Shown one piece after another: positions 10,401-20,221 of a stretch of 64,000 nucleotides of DNA. Source of the DNA: CAVQEK01 sp964596645. GTDB taxonomy: Bacteria; Bacteroidota; Bacteroidia; Cytophagales; Cyclobacteriaceae. The stretch covers positions 107,626-171,625 of the forward strand of contig CAZQVB010000004.1 of the NCBI GenBank assembly GCA_964596645.1, in the 5' to 3' direction. Within the stretch, counting starts at the first letter, position 1. Each line of letters begins with the position of its first letter. Both the position numbers and the translations under genes were made by a program. The notes under the pieces are model-generated. The model searched no databases. It had not been told where the DNA came from and saw only the letters and a program-made list of their open reading frames with translations.

Positions 10401-13400
10401 TGCCAGCGATGAGGCCGGAAACTGTGACATTTGCTGTGTTTTGATTGGCCAGATTGGCGGAAGCGGGTCCGGATTGTTGGCTCCAGGCATAGGACACTAC
10501 CTTTCCGTCTGAGTCGCTTCCTGAGCCTTTGATGGTGATCATAGATGTTGGCAATTGAAGCGATTGATCAGAGCCTGCATTGGCCGTTGGAGACAGGTTG
10601 ATCACCTCCGGGTTTACCTGTACAATGACATCATCAGATCCTGTAGCGCCCTCTCCATCCGTCACCGTCAGTCTAAAACGATATTGGCCTTCTTCCAATG
10701 ATTCGAGCGTGACATTGGGTTGATCAGCATTGATAAGAAGGCAAGAAGGGCCGCTGATCTTTCTCCATTCATAGGTTAATACACTACCATCTACATCACT
10801 ACCACTTCCATATAGTACCAGCGTGTTGGTGGGCAGGTTGACGGATTGATCTGATCCGGCATTGGCTGTGGGTGACTCATTTAAGTCGGGATCGTTAATT
10901 TGAATCACCACATCGTCATATGATACCGCGCCGTCATTGTCCGTGGCGCTAAGGCGAAATACAAAACGTCCCGCCAGCAAGTTTTCCAGGGTCAACGTCA
11001 GCGCATTAGTATTGACAAGTGTAAGAGTGGCACCGCTTACCTGCGTCCAGGCAACGGTGGATATAGTTCCGTCTGGATCGGAGGCAGCGCCTGATATATT
11101 GAGTGTGGCTAGAGGAAGGGCATAATTCTGATCGATGCCGGCATCGACCACAGGCAATTTGTTTATTGCTTCTACGGTCACTTTCACCTCATCGGTGGCC
11201 GACAGACCTTCATTATCAGTTACCTTTATTTCAAATCGATAGGTGCCCTCCTGTAAATCAGAAAAAGTGGCCACAGCCTTATCTCCATCTACTATAGTGG
11301 CTGCCGAAGGACCGGAAAGCTGTGTCCAGGCATAGGAAGAAATGCTACCGTCGACATCCTCTGCAGTTGCCGTAAGCACCAACACATTCTCTGGAAGCTG
11401 TAGCTTCTGGTCAGGGCCTGCGGAAACGGCTGGTGGCTGATTTGCTGCGTCTACTTTTACCTGAACCTCGTCTGATGCTGTAGCCCCCTTATCATCGGAT
11501 ACTGTTATTTTATATATGTAAACACCCTGAGTAAGATCAGACACACTGAGAGCACTGGTAGATGCACCGGCCAATGTGGCCATGCCCGGGCCAGACAGCT
11601 GCTCCCAGACATATTGTGCTATACTTCCGTCGGCATCATCAGCAATGGCCGAAATAGTCACAGTATTAGCAGGAAGCTTTATGAACAGGTCTTTGCCGGC
11701 ATCTACGGTTGGCAGTTGGTTGATCGGCTCAGGATACACCGTCACTACTACTTCATCGGAGGCCTGCGCACCGCCATTGTCGGTAGCGGTGAGCCTGAAG
11801 GTATATACACCATCAGACAGCTCGCTCAAGGCGAGCGATAATGCGTTTGATCCTGNNNNNNNNNNTCATCGTTGCAGCAGGACCGCTGACTTTTTCCCAT
11901 AGAACACTTTCTATATTTCCGTCTTTGTCGGTGGCTGTGCCAGAAAGTGTCAGCGTATTTACGGGCAGTGTCAAGGATTTATCTGCACCCGCACTGACTG
12001 TTGGCTTTAGGTTGACCGGTGGCTGGCTTACGGTGATGATCACTTCGTCGGAAGATGAGGCCCCTTCATTGTCAGTGACGGTAAGCCTGAAAATGTACTC
12101 GCCTTCAGTCAATGCACTGATCGAGACATTGGCCTTGTCAACATTGACCATAGTGGCTGAGGCACCCTTTACTTTTTCCCAAAAATATGTGACAACAGTG
12201 CCATCTGAGTCTGTGCCCTTACCGAACAGCGTAGCAGAGGAAGTTGGCAATTCGATGGACATATCCTCGCCTGCATCGGCCATTGGCGCAGCGTTTATCC
12301 GCGTTACAAATACGACAATAAGATCGGAAGCTGAAGCGCCTTCATTGTCGGTAACCGTGATTTTGAATTCATAAACTCCTTCTACAAGACTGCTGACCGT
12401 AGCGATGGCTTTGTTGCTATTGGCGATGGTGTACCCGGGTCCACTTACCTTTTCCCACAGATAATTCACTATCGCACCATCTTCATCGGTAGCCACTGCC
12501 TTGAGCGTAGCGGTGGTGGTGGGCAACAACACTTCCACATCTTCACCGGCTGCTACCTTGGGTGATAGATTTGCCGCGCCTACTGTTACAACCACTTCAT
12601 CATACCCTGTAGCACCATCATCGTCGGTTACGGTGAGGCCGAACACATACATGCCAGCCTGTAGGTTTGCGATAGAAAGGTCTGGGGATGTTGTATTGGC
12701 TAAATCAGCGTCGGGTCCACTTTCTTTTACCCAGGAATAGCCGGTAATAGTGCCGTCAGGATCGGTGCCTGTGCCTTGCAACAGAAGCGAATTCGTGGGC
12801 AATTTTATACTGATGTCCTTACCGGCATTGGCTGTGGGTGCTATATTTCCAGCCAATACAGATATCTGAATTTTGTCTGTAGCGCTGGCCCCGTCATCGT
12901 CTGTTACTTCCAGTTCCAATATATACTTCCCTTCTACCAGATCACGAATGTTTACTACAGCCTTATCGCTATCTTTGAAGGTAATGGACGACGGACCGCT
13001 TATTTTTGTCCATTTATAAGTGTCGATTTTTCCATCATTATCACTGCTCTTGCTGCCATCGATGTTGGTGCTGCTCGTTGGCAATGTTAGCGTTATATCA
13101 TCGCCCGCATCTGCCGTTGGTGGTACGTTTTCCAGTTCTCCGGTTACTGTTATTTCGTCATAACCGCTGGCTCCATCGTCATCTGTTACAGTGAGGCCAA
13201 ACTTATAAACACCTTCCACCAGATCAGACAGTGAAAGTGTGGGTGAAGTAGCATTGCTCATGGTGACGGCCGGGCCACTTACTTTTACCCATTGATAAGT
13301 TTCTACTTTCCCGTCATTATCTGTACCCTTGCCTGTCAGATTTATGGCTGTCGTTAGCGCCAATGCTACAATCTGATCCTTTCCTGCATCAGCAATAGGG

Positions 13401-15016
13401 GCCTGATTTGCAGCGACTACGGTGACACGCACATCGTCCTGGGCTTTTGCGTTGTCATCATCTGTCACGGTTAAGCGAAAGGTATAGGTGCCCTCTACGA
13501 GGTCCTTCACTGTAAGCGTGGGGGTGGTCTCATTAGAGAGATCAGCGGCAGGGCCACTTTGTTTGGACCACAAATAGCTACTTACCGTACCATCGGCATC
13601 TGTTCCTTTGCCAGTGAGCAATACGGTATTGTCAGGTAATTGTACGGTTTTATCTTCACCAGCATCGGCCTGCGGGGGCTGATTTGCAGCTTCTACCTTT
13701 ATCATTACTTCATCTACACCGGTGGCACCGTCATCATCCGTCACAGTAAGCTCGAACGTATAGATTCCTTCTACCAATGATTTTACAGTCAGTACAGGCT
13801 TATCCGCATTTTCTAATGTAGCCGTGGGACCGCTCAACTTGATCCAGTCATACTGTATCACTGTACCATCGCTGTCTGTACCAGAGCCGTTGATGTTGGT
13901 CGATGTATTGGGCAGTACTACCGTAAAATCTTTTCCGGCATTGGCACTTGGTGCTTTATTGATCAGTTCCGGCAGTACAGTTACGATCACCTCATCGTCG
14001 TCAGTTGCTCCTTTATCGTCGGTTACGGTCAGTCGAAATGTATAAGTGCCTACAGTGAGTTTGTTGAGCGTAAGTACAGCGCTATTCGCATCCACAAGTG
14101 TAGCAGCCGGTCCGGATAATTTGGTCCACATATACGAGGTAACAGAACCGTCGGAATCCGATCCCGAGCCTTTCAGCACCAGTGTATTGGTAGGCAGGGT
14201 TATGGTTTGATCGGTACCGGCATTGGCGGATGGAGACTTATTGCCAGATACAGTTCTTTTATAACCCAAAAACCACTCGTATAGATTTGGTGTGTTATAA
14301 TCATTCGTAGGGCTGTACACCATATTCCACATCGACCCGCTGTGGCCCTGGCCTTTATAGGTGGTTAATATAGCCTCGGGATTAGGGCTAGCCTTATTGA
14401 CACATTTTACTGCTGATTCACCTTTGGGGTAACTATGTTTAGTGTTGTCACGATCGCCGTGATGATGCCAGGTTGGTATATTTCTTTCGCCTATATTTTG
14501 TGCCCATACACAAGATGAGGAAGCTGACACAGGCGCTATGGCAGCTATTCGATTTGGTTCATTAGCGCTCCAGCCGGCTGTCCAGTAGGTGCAATACCCG
14601 CCCATGCTAAGGCCGGTGAGATATACCCTATCGGGATCTGCCTTATAATTATCCAGTACATAATCAATTAGGGTTATTACCTTATAATCGTGAAAGGCAT
14701 TTGCTGTCTGAGGTGTAATGACAATGAAACACTCCTGTTTCCCATTGACGGTGAAGCACATGTCATCGCCATTGTCAATAAATTTGGCTGGCCCGTGTTT
14801 CAACACCTTACCTATGCTCCCGGGCGTACCATTGCCGGTTTCGCCCGATCCGTGCAGGAAAATTAAGACTGGATATTTTTCTTTTGCCGTATTATAGCCG
14901 GGCGGCGTATACTCAAGAAATGGCAATACGCCGTCTGGGTTTCTTAAGGTGAGCTGGGCAAATAAAGAACTAAATCCAAGAAGTATTGAGGCTGTGGTTA
15001 ATAGAAATCTCTTCAT
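7495..15016 (-). CDS. giant T9SS type B surface protein: hydrolase + ~23 PKD-like repeats + CHU_C tail (contains assembly gap)
   Basis: One gene broken only by the N run at 11856-11865. The N-terminus has a signal peptide (ends near SLFAQ) and an alpha/beta-hydrolase domain to about residue 255: oxyanion region FLHGSGETG, nucleophile GLSMGGY, acid HHHGDRDNTKH, and His in GQGHSGSMW. About 23 tandem PKD-like repeats of about 90 residues follow, each starting near N-x-x-P-x-A-x-A-G-x-D and ending FRLTVTDDDGA. The last 90 residues are a gliding-motility/CHU_C type B sorting domain (FFSPDDGNQINDEW; FNRFGQKVYE; PLPDGDYYYVV). Expected to be exported by T9SS to the cell surface. Start ATG at 15016 follows a good promoter; the stop overlaps the PorP/SprF start. 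The frame differs across the gap only because the N count is arbitrary. Confidence 0.85.
11856..11865. other. assembly gap (10 N) inside the PKD gene
   Basis: Ten N lie within one PKD-like repeat. Upstream sequence ends ...SGPAATM and downstream resumes GSNALSLALSELSDG, both normal parts of a repeat. The two flanks are in different frames with 10 N. Joining them in frame needs a gap whose length is a multiple of three, so 10 is a placeholder. The true gap may be a few bases or may hide whole repeats. Confidence 0.9.
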
Positions 15017-15425
15017 TGAGATTTTTCATTTAGATGAAGAAATTTGGCTACAAATATATAACGAATTAAAATTAGACAAAAAGCACCCATTAAAATGGCA
15101 TATATAGATGGATCGCATTGGTAGTGAGTATTTTAAATGATCTGAGCAAAAGCTTTGGAAATGTTACAATTCTTTCAATTTCCTACCCATCTGAGCGCAT
15201 ATGAATTGCCTGGTTACAATTGCAAGAAAATGGATTTTACAAACCATTTATTAGAAAAGTGCAAATTCATATTGAATGCTTAATATTCACCCTGCTATTA
15301 TCGCGACTTTGTTGCTAACCGATTCATTCAGATTATTGTGGAAATTGCCAGGGCATTACGCCAGCTTAAATCAGGGTGTGGCGATATGTTGCTGCGCATT
15401 ACATGTAAAATAAATCAAAAACTGT
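15017..15425. other. divergent intergenic region
   Basis: 409 AT-rich bases between the leftward PKD giant and the rightward glycosyltransferase. Apart from the promoter at 15051-15080 I see no gene or hairpin in it. The promoter of the glycosyltransferase must lie in the right half but I cannot place it. Confidence 0.6.
15051..15080 (-). promoter_or_regulatory. Bacteroidota-type promoter of the PKD giant
   Basis: On the minus strand TTTG (15080-15077), 18 bases, then TATATTTG (15058-15051). This fits the Bacteroidota primary sigma consensus TTTG-N17-23-TAnnTTTG exactly and lies about 35 bases upstream of the ATG at 15016. Confidence 0.7.
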
Positions 15426-16622
15426 ATGTCGGTCTCAGTGAATTTTGAGAAATACCCCGTGATCATGCTCAGCATGTCGAGGTACGATTATCTTTCTTCT
15501 GCATCACTTTCCCTGGCAAGAGAGCTGTCAAAAAATCAGGTCGTGCTATACATTGACCATCCTTATACTTATAAGGATTTGGCTGTCAACTTCTCTGACG
15601 GGTCCATCAAAAAAAGATTTAAGGCCATCTTTGGCAGGGATGATCGATGCATACACTACTTCAACAATCTCAATCTAAAAATTGGCTTCGCCATTTTCGC
15701 TATCCCACTCAATTGGCTACCAACTGCCTTGTACATCAGAATGAATAAAATCAATGAATATCTACTCTATTGGTCGGTACGCAGGCTGATGAAAAAATGT
15801 GGTATCAGCCAATATATTTTTTTTAATTCCTTCAATCCCTTCTACGGCAGTTTCTTTGAACGGGATAAAAACAACCTCTTTACCATCTATCAATGTAGAG
15901 ACGATATTTCCGCCGCACCATTTGTGAATAAGCACGGGCAGCAATTGGAAAATATACGGGCCCGAAAGGCCGACCTGGTAGTCGCCACGGCACAAAGCCT
16001 TGTAGCGAAACTGTCATTGCAAAACAGCAATACACATTACCTGCCCAATGGTGTACAAGATCATTTTTTTGAACACATAGCCATAGCTGCCCAAAACAAG
16101 AAGAAGCGTATCATTGGCTATACCGGCCTTGTGGGCGAACGAATGGACCTTGATCTAGTGATATCGCTTGCTCATACCTTTGCCGAAGCGGAAATCCACA
16201 TGATCGGGCCCGTGGACAAAAACTATATTGGCAGCCGTTTTGACCAGACCGGCAACATCAAGCTGCTGGGTCTTGTACCGTACGAAGAATTGCCTGCCCG
16301 ATTAAGAACCTTTGATGTGGCCATTATTCCATTTGTTAGCAACCAACTGACCAAAAGCATTTATCCATTGAAAATCAATGAATATCTATCTGCCGGACTC
16401 CCGGTCATTTCCACCAGATTTTCTGATGAGTTGATTGAATTTGAAAGCCATATCTACCTGGCAGAAAGCCCTGAAAGATTCATACATAAAACACGACTTG
16501 CGTTAGAGGAACCATATGATGAAGGCCTCCGTACGCGGCGCATTGATCTGGCACGCAAAAACAGCTGGACACATCGAGCGCTGCAACTGAAGCAATTGTA
16601 TAATGAAACGGTAAAAAAATAA
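15426..16622 (+). CDS. glycosyltransferase, GT-B fold (GT4-like)
   Basis: 398-residue cytoplasmic glycosyltransferase with two Rossmann-like halves. Residues about 1-190 hold the acceptor half (SASLSLARELSKN; CRDDISAAPF). The donor half begins at KKRIIGYTGLVGERMDLDL (about 219) and carries the family's nucleotide-sugar region PYEELPARLRTFDVAIIPF and the E-x7-E-like stretch KINEYLSAGLPVISTRF (about 318-334). The donor and linkage cannot be read from sequence. It is the only rightward gene between two T9SS hydrolase genes, and probably adds a sugar in the polysaccharide pathway or glycosylates surface proteins. A hairpin follows directly. Confidence 0.85.
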   Translation: MSVSVNFEKYPVIMLSMSRYDYLSSASLSLARELSKNQVVLYIDHPYTYKDLAVNFSDGSIKKRFKAIFGRDDRCIHYFNNLNLKIGFAIFAIPLNWLPTALYIRMNKINEYLLYWSVRRLMKKCGISQYIFFNSFNPFYGSFFERDKNNLFTIYQCRDDISAAPFVNKHGQQLENIRARKADLVVATAQSLVAKLSLQNSNTHYLPNGVQDHFFEHIAIAAQNKKKRIIGYTGLVGERMDLDLVISLAHTFAEAEIHMIGPVDKNYIGSRFDQTGNIKLLGLVPYEELPARLRTFDVAIIPFVSNQLTKSIYPLKINEYLSAGLPVISTRFSDELIEFESHIYLAESPERFIHKTRLALEEPYDEGLRTRRIDLARKNSWTHRALQLKQLYNETVKK

Positions 16623-16659
16623 CCCCCAGTGGTCATTGACCATCATTCGGGGGTTTTAT
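16621..16659. terminator. bidirectional terminator
   Basis: Stem AACCCCC (16621-16627) with GGGGGTT (16649-16655), and a nested TGGTCA/TGACCA hairpin inside, then a T-rich run. It sits between convergent stops at 16622 and 16679, so it can serve both. Confidence 0.75.
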
Positions 16660-16678
16660 TAATCATTAATTTTTGCAG

Positions 16679-18916
16679 CTACATCTTCACAAAGCGCTTT
16701 ATCGCCATCTGACCGTTGTTCAGATCGTGGAGCTGAAGAATATACACGCCGGGTTTCACGTTGCGCAAATCTACCGTGGATGAACTACCCGACAGAAACC
16801 CCTGCTCTAAAACCTGATTGCCATTGGCGTCCAGTATTTTTATAGTGCAATTTTGAAGCATTTGCCCATTAATGGAAAGATTGAGGTCGTCGCGTACAGG
16901 ATTGGGGTATAAAGCAAGTGCCTGTGTCTGCAATAATTCAACTTCTACTTGATCAGCTACTGGCTCATCTGCCACTCTGGCATTGGCCAGCGACTGCTGC
17001 GGCACAAACTTCACGGCGTCAGCGATCACGTATCCATTGCTGCCCGCATTATCGAACACTACACGGCCGTCACCACTGAAATCAAAAGTTCCAAGTGACT
17101 TCCAACCATTCACTTGCTTCGTTTGATCGAGATAAATCACATCGGTTCCGTCCGCATGCTCTACCAGCACTTTTGTATTCGAGGCCCTGTTTTGATGAGC
17201 AGTCCACTTCGTAAGCACCTCATAGCTGCCGGAAAGATCTTGCACATCGTAAAAAGCCTTCTTGCCTCCCTTGCCGCCATCTTGATCGTGATAGTAGTCG
17301 GGGCCATATTTTTCTCCATTGCCATGCGTACTCAATTCCCACTTTCCCTGCAAAGAAAATTCAGGATCGCTGTTGTCTATAATGATGGCGGAACTGACAT
17401 TTTTATTATCAGCTTGTGTATCGCCCACATACGTCAGCTTTACTGCATCGGCGATTACATAACCGTCGGTTCCTTCATTGGAAATGGTTATTTCCGCCGT
17501 ATTCGCAATTTTGTAGGTGCCTAGTGTGAGCCACTGCTTGCCATTTTTAGTTTGGTCAATTTTCAGCTTTGTCACATTGTTTCCTGTGTTTATTTCCACA
17601 GGCGTTTTGGATGAGCGATTGCTGTGATTTAAGTAATAGATTGAAATTGTATAATCGCCAGGCAGGTCGACTGGTATGGTATAAGTCACTTTCTTGCTCG
17701 CTTTGCCGGCATTGTTGTCGTGGTAATAGTCGTCACCATATTTTCCACTACCCCCATAGGTACTTTTCGTCCATGATCCTGTACGGCTCACCCTTTTATC
17801 GTTATTGTCTACCACAATGTCGTACCCTCCAGCCTCATTCACCACCAAGGTCATATCATCGGAATATGCCTTGTTGTTATCATCCTTGGCGTTGAATTTT
17901 AACTTATAGGTGCCTGGTTCAGGCTCATCTATTTTGAGTGTTTCTTTAGTCATATCACACTGGCTAAGCTCCGGCCCACTCGTCTGCGACCACCACTTAT
18001 CGACCACCACCTGCTCACCTTCTACTACTTTCCCTTCAATGGTGAGATCTTTGGTGACTTCATCTACCTGTATATCGGGGCCTGCAGTCACTTTTACCTG
18101 TACGGGCGCAGGGGCAGCAGGCACTGAGTTGAGCTTATGGCTCAAAAACCACCTATAGAGGTTTTCATTGCCAGAGTTGGCCGGATTATAAATTTTGCTC
18201 CACAAGCCGCCGCTATGGCCCTGGCCGGGGTGTGTAGTAAAACGGGCTTGGGGATTGCATCCGCGTTTGTTGATCCATTCTACCGATAGCAAGCCTTTTG
18301 CATAGGTGTGCTTGGTATTGTCCTTATCGCCGTGCTGGTGCCAAACAGGTATGTTGTTGTCACCGATGAAGTTGGACCAATTGTGGTTGGAAGATGCGGA
18401 GATGGGAGCAAGTGCTGCAAAGCGATTTGGTGAATTCAATTCCGTACCTGCTGCCCAATAGGTAGAGTAGCCGCCCATACTGAGGCCTGTGAGATAGATG
18501 CGCGCCGGATCGGCCTTGTATGTAGCCAAAATATGATCGACCAGTTCCATCACGTGATAATCGTGCATAGCGCTGGACCTCTGCGGGCTGATTACGATGA
18601 AGCACTCCGTTTTCCCGTTAACCTCCACACAAATATCCTGGCCTGATGCTATGGCCTTTGCCGGCCCGTGGCGTTTCACCTTTTCGAGATCGGCAGGACT
18701 CCCGCTGCCTGCTTCTCCTGATCCATAAAGAAAAATTACCACGGGAAAATTGTCTCCGGATGAGTAGTTAGGAGGAAGATATTCCAGATAGCCAAGTCCT
18801 CCAGTTGTCTTTCTAGCAGTTTGTTCTGCTCTTCCTTGCGCAATAAAACCCATCACCACCACTAACAGCAATAACAAGCGGATTGCTACAAGGGAATCCC
18901 TTGTCTTTCTTTCCAT
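16679..18916 (-). CDS. secreted T9SS type A esterase-like hydrolase with two golvesin-C-like domains
   Basis: About 745 residues. A signal peptide (ends near GFIAQGRA) is followed by an alpha/beta-hydrolase domain (about 30-270) closely related to that of the PKD giant: FLYGSGEAG, nucleophile GLSMGGYSTYW, HQHGDKDNTKH and GQGHSGGLW supply the expected catalytic Ser, Asp and His. Next come one PKD/Ig-like domain (about 280-365) and two related beta-sandwich domains of the golvesin C-terminal/xanthan-lyase-like type (about 370-500 and 515-640; both contain KYG-x-DYYHD). A type A sorting tail (ALYPNPVRDDLNLSI to the end) ends the protein. ATG at 18916 is preferred over an upstream TTG at 18925. 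Substrate unknown; a polysaccharide ester is plausible. Confidence 0.85.
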   Translation of the reverse strand: MERKTRDSLVAIRLLLLLVVVMGFIAQGRAEQTARKTTGGLGYLEYLPPNYSSGDNFPVVIFLYGSGEAGSGSPADLEKVKRHGPAKAIASGQDICVEVNGKTECFIVISPQRSSAMHDYHVMELVDHILATYKADPARIYLTGLSMGGYSTYWAAGTELNSPNRFAALAPISASSNHNWSNFIGDNNIPVWHQHGDKDNTKHTYAKGLLSVEWINKRGCNPQARFTTHPGQGHSGGLWSKIYNPANSGNENLYRWFLSHKLNSVPAAPAPVQVKVTAGPDIQVDEVTKDLTIEGKVVEGEQVVVDKWWSQTSGPELSQCDMTKETLKIDEPEPGTYKLKFNAKDDNNKAYSDDMTLVVNEAGGYDIVVDNNDKRVSRTGSWTKSTYGGSGKYGDDYYHDNNAGKASKKVTYTIPVDLPGDYTISIYYLNHSNRSSKTPVEINTGNNVTKLKIDQTKNGKQWLTLGTYKIANTAEITISNEGTDGYVIADAVKLTYVGDTQADNKNVSSAIIIDNSDPEFSLQGKWELSTHGNGEKYGPDYYHDQDGGKGGKKAFYDVQDLSGSYEVLTKWTAHQNRASNTKVLVEHADGTDVIYLDQTKQVNGWKSLGTFDFSGDGRVVFDNAGSNGYVIADAVKFVPQQSLANARVADEPVADQVEVELLQTQALALYPNPVRDDLNLSINGQMLQNCTIKILDANGNQVLEQGFLSGSSSTVDLRNVKPGVYILQLHDLNNGQMAIKRFVKM

Positions 18917-18947
18917 TTGTTCCAAGAAGTTTTGTTTTTAACCGTCG

Positions 18948-18978
18948 CAAAGGTAAAAACACCTTCGGAGAAATCAAT
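18948..18978 (-). promoter_or_regulatory. Bacteroidota-type promoter of the second T9SS hydrolase
   Basis: Minus strand ATTG (18978-18975), 19 bases, TACCTTTG (18955-18948). The -7 box is a perfect TAnnTTTG and the -33 box has one mismatch. It lies about 32 bases upstream of the preferred ATG at 18916, which supports that start. Confidence 0.6.
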
Positions 18979-19303
18979 TCAACAACCCAATGATGGCCCG
19001 CCAGGCAAGTTTGAGGGTCTTTTCAAGCCATAATAGAAACAGTGAGGAAAAACGACCACGATGGCTTATTGGAATATTAAAACAAATTCGAAGATCATTA
19101 CCATTGCTAACAGATGTGCCACATATGTATTGGGCTCATAAAGCGCTGGCTGTCATTGGTTTTTATCGGCATTGCTCCAGCATAGAATTAATCATATGGA
19201 AAAAATAAAGTAGCCATGTGCGCTATACAGCATTTTTGAAGAAAAGTTCATAAAATATGAGGGCATTGCTTATTTAGGCGCCCAGCCAGCGAATGGTAGA
19301 TTT
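18979..19303. other. intergenic, nothing recognised
   Basis: About 325 bases between the second hydrolase promoter and the UbiA-like stop. A 72-codon rightward frame here has no family features and a biased composition, so I do not call it. No hairpin of note. Confidence 0.5.
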
Positions 19304-20194
19304 TTAAAAATAGATAATAATGAAAAAACTCATAAGCCAGGCCACTAAGCTAATGAGCACGTATTTGTCTGTGTACAAAATCCGTGTTGGAGAGCCAAAA
19401 CCAGATTCCATATAGATGATCTGCAGATATCGAAAAATGCCCATCATCACAAAAAGGCCGGTGATGTAAAGGTTTTCTGTCTGAAACTTTTCTATGACTT
19501 CCTCCGACAGTGTATAATTAATATAAGCCAGAATGATAATGCCGGAAAGTATGGGCAGTATGGTGCTGAGAAATGGAAGGTTATATTTTTTATGCAAAAG
19601 GCGATTTTCTTTGGCCCTATCCACCACCAAATCGTCATACCGCTTGCTGAAGCCTAAAAATATCGCCAGCAGAAAAACCATCATCACGATCCAATGTGAT
19701 AGCGCCACCGTAGCCAGGCTGGCACCGGCCAAAATCCTAAGCACAAATCCAATCCCGATGGTAAATACATCTACCAGCGAGACTTCTTTGAGCAGAAAGG
19801 TGTAAGATATATTTAGAATGATGTAGCCGATTAATATGCTAAAGAAGGCCAAGCTCTCCAGCACCAGTAAGGATATGGCCGTGGCGGAAAAAAAAAGAGC
19901 CAACCCTACCGCCAGAGCTTGCCTGCCACCTATCACACCTGAGGCAATGGGTCTCCAGCGTTTTGCCGGGTGCACACGGTCCTTTTCTCGATCTACATAG
20001 TCGTTGAGAATATAAACTGCGCTTGCCACAAAAGAGAAAGCCAAAAATGCCAAAGCCAGATCTACCAGCAGAGGAATGTTAAAAAATTCCCCTGCAAAAA
20101 AAGAAGGGATAAAAATGAAAAGGTTCTTTACCCACTGGTGCACCCGGCAAAGCCTTACGAATACGTTTGATCTTAAGTGATTAATAAAAAACAT
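19304..20194 (-). CDS. UbiA-family prenyltransferase, decaprenyl-phosphate phosphoribosyltransferase-like
   Basis: 296 residues with about eight or nine membrane helices. The first Asp-rich motif reads NDYVDREKDRVHPAKRWRP (about 64-82), nearly the form found in decaprenyl-phosphate 5-phosphoribosyltransferases, which place phosphoribose on a polyprenyl phosphate for arabinose or ribose donors. A second acidic motif, SKRYDDLVVDRAKENR, lies near 183-198. The opening RVHQWVKNLFIFIPSFFAG is also typical. It is last in a five-gene leftward unit with a GT-C-like protein and an acyltransferase, 27 bases downstream of the former. A lipid-linked pentose donor used by that glycosyltransferase would fit, but this is inference. 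Confidence 0.8.
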   Translation of the reverse strand: MFFINHLRSNVFVRLCRVHQWVKNLFIFIPSFFAGEFFNIPLLVDLALAFLAFSFVASAVYILNDYVDREKDRVHPAKRWRPIASGVIGGRQALAVGLALFFSATAISLLVLESLAFFSILIGYIILNISYTFLLKEVSLVDVFTIGIGFVLRILAGASLATVALSHWIVMMVFLLAIFLGFSKRYDDLVVDRAKENRLLHKKYNLPFLSTILPILSGIIILAYINYTLSEEVIEKFQTENLYITGLFVMMGIFRYLQIIYMESGFGSPTRILYTDKYVLISLVAWLMSFFIIIYF

Positions 20195-20221
20195 GAATTA
20201 AATTGCCCCTTTTGAAGTCTT

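Noticed and set aside
11813..11829. Two separate genes meeting at the N run
   Set aside because: The rightmost frame ends only because of the N run, the left frame's apparent start is a TTG inside a PKD repeat, and the joined product has one signal peptide and one sorting tail.
8368..14045. Many plus-strand open frames of 60 to 180 codons across the PKD gene
   Set aside because: They are the antisense of the repeat domains, have no starts or families of their own, and recur in step with the repeats.
7495..15016. Regularly spaced repeats of about 270 bases, considered as CRISPR or DNA tandem repeats
   Set aside because: The regularity is at protein level (PKD-like domains). DNA copies differ throughout and there are no identical short repeats with unique spacers.
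18990..19208. 72-codon plus-strand frame between the second hydrolase and the UbiA-like gene
   Set aside because: Composition is not protein-like and it overlaps the presumed promoter area of the leftward hydrolase gene.
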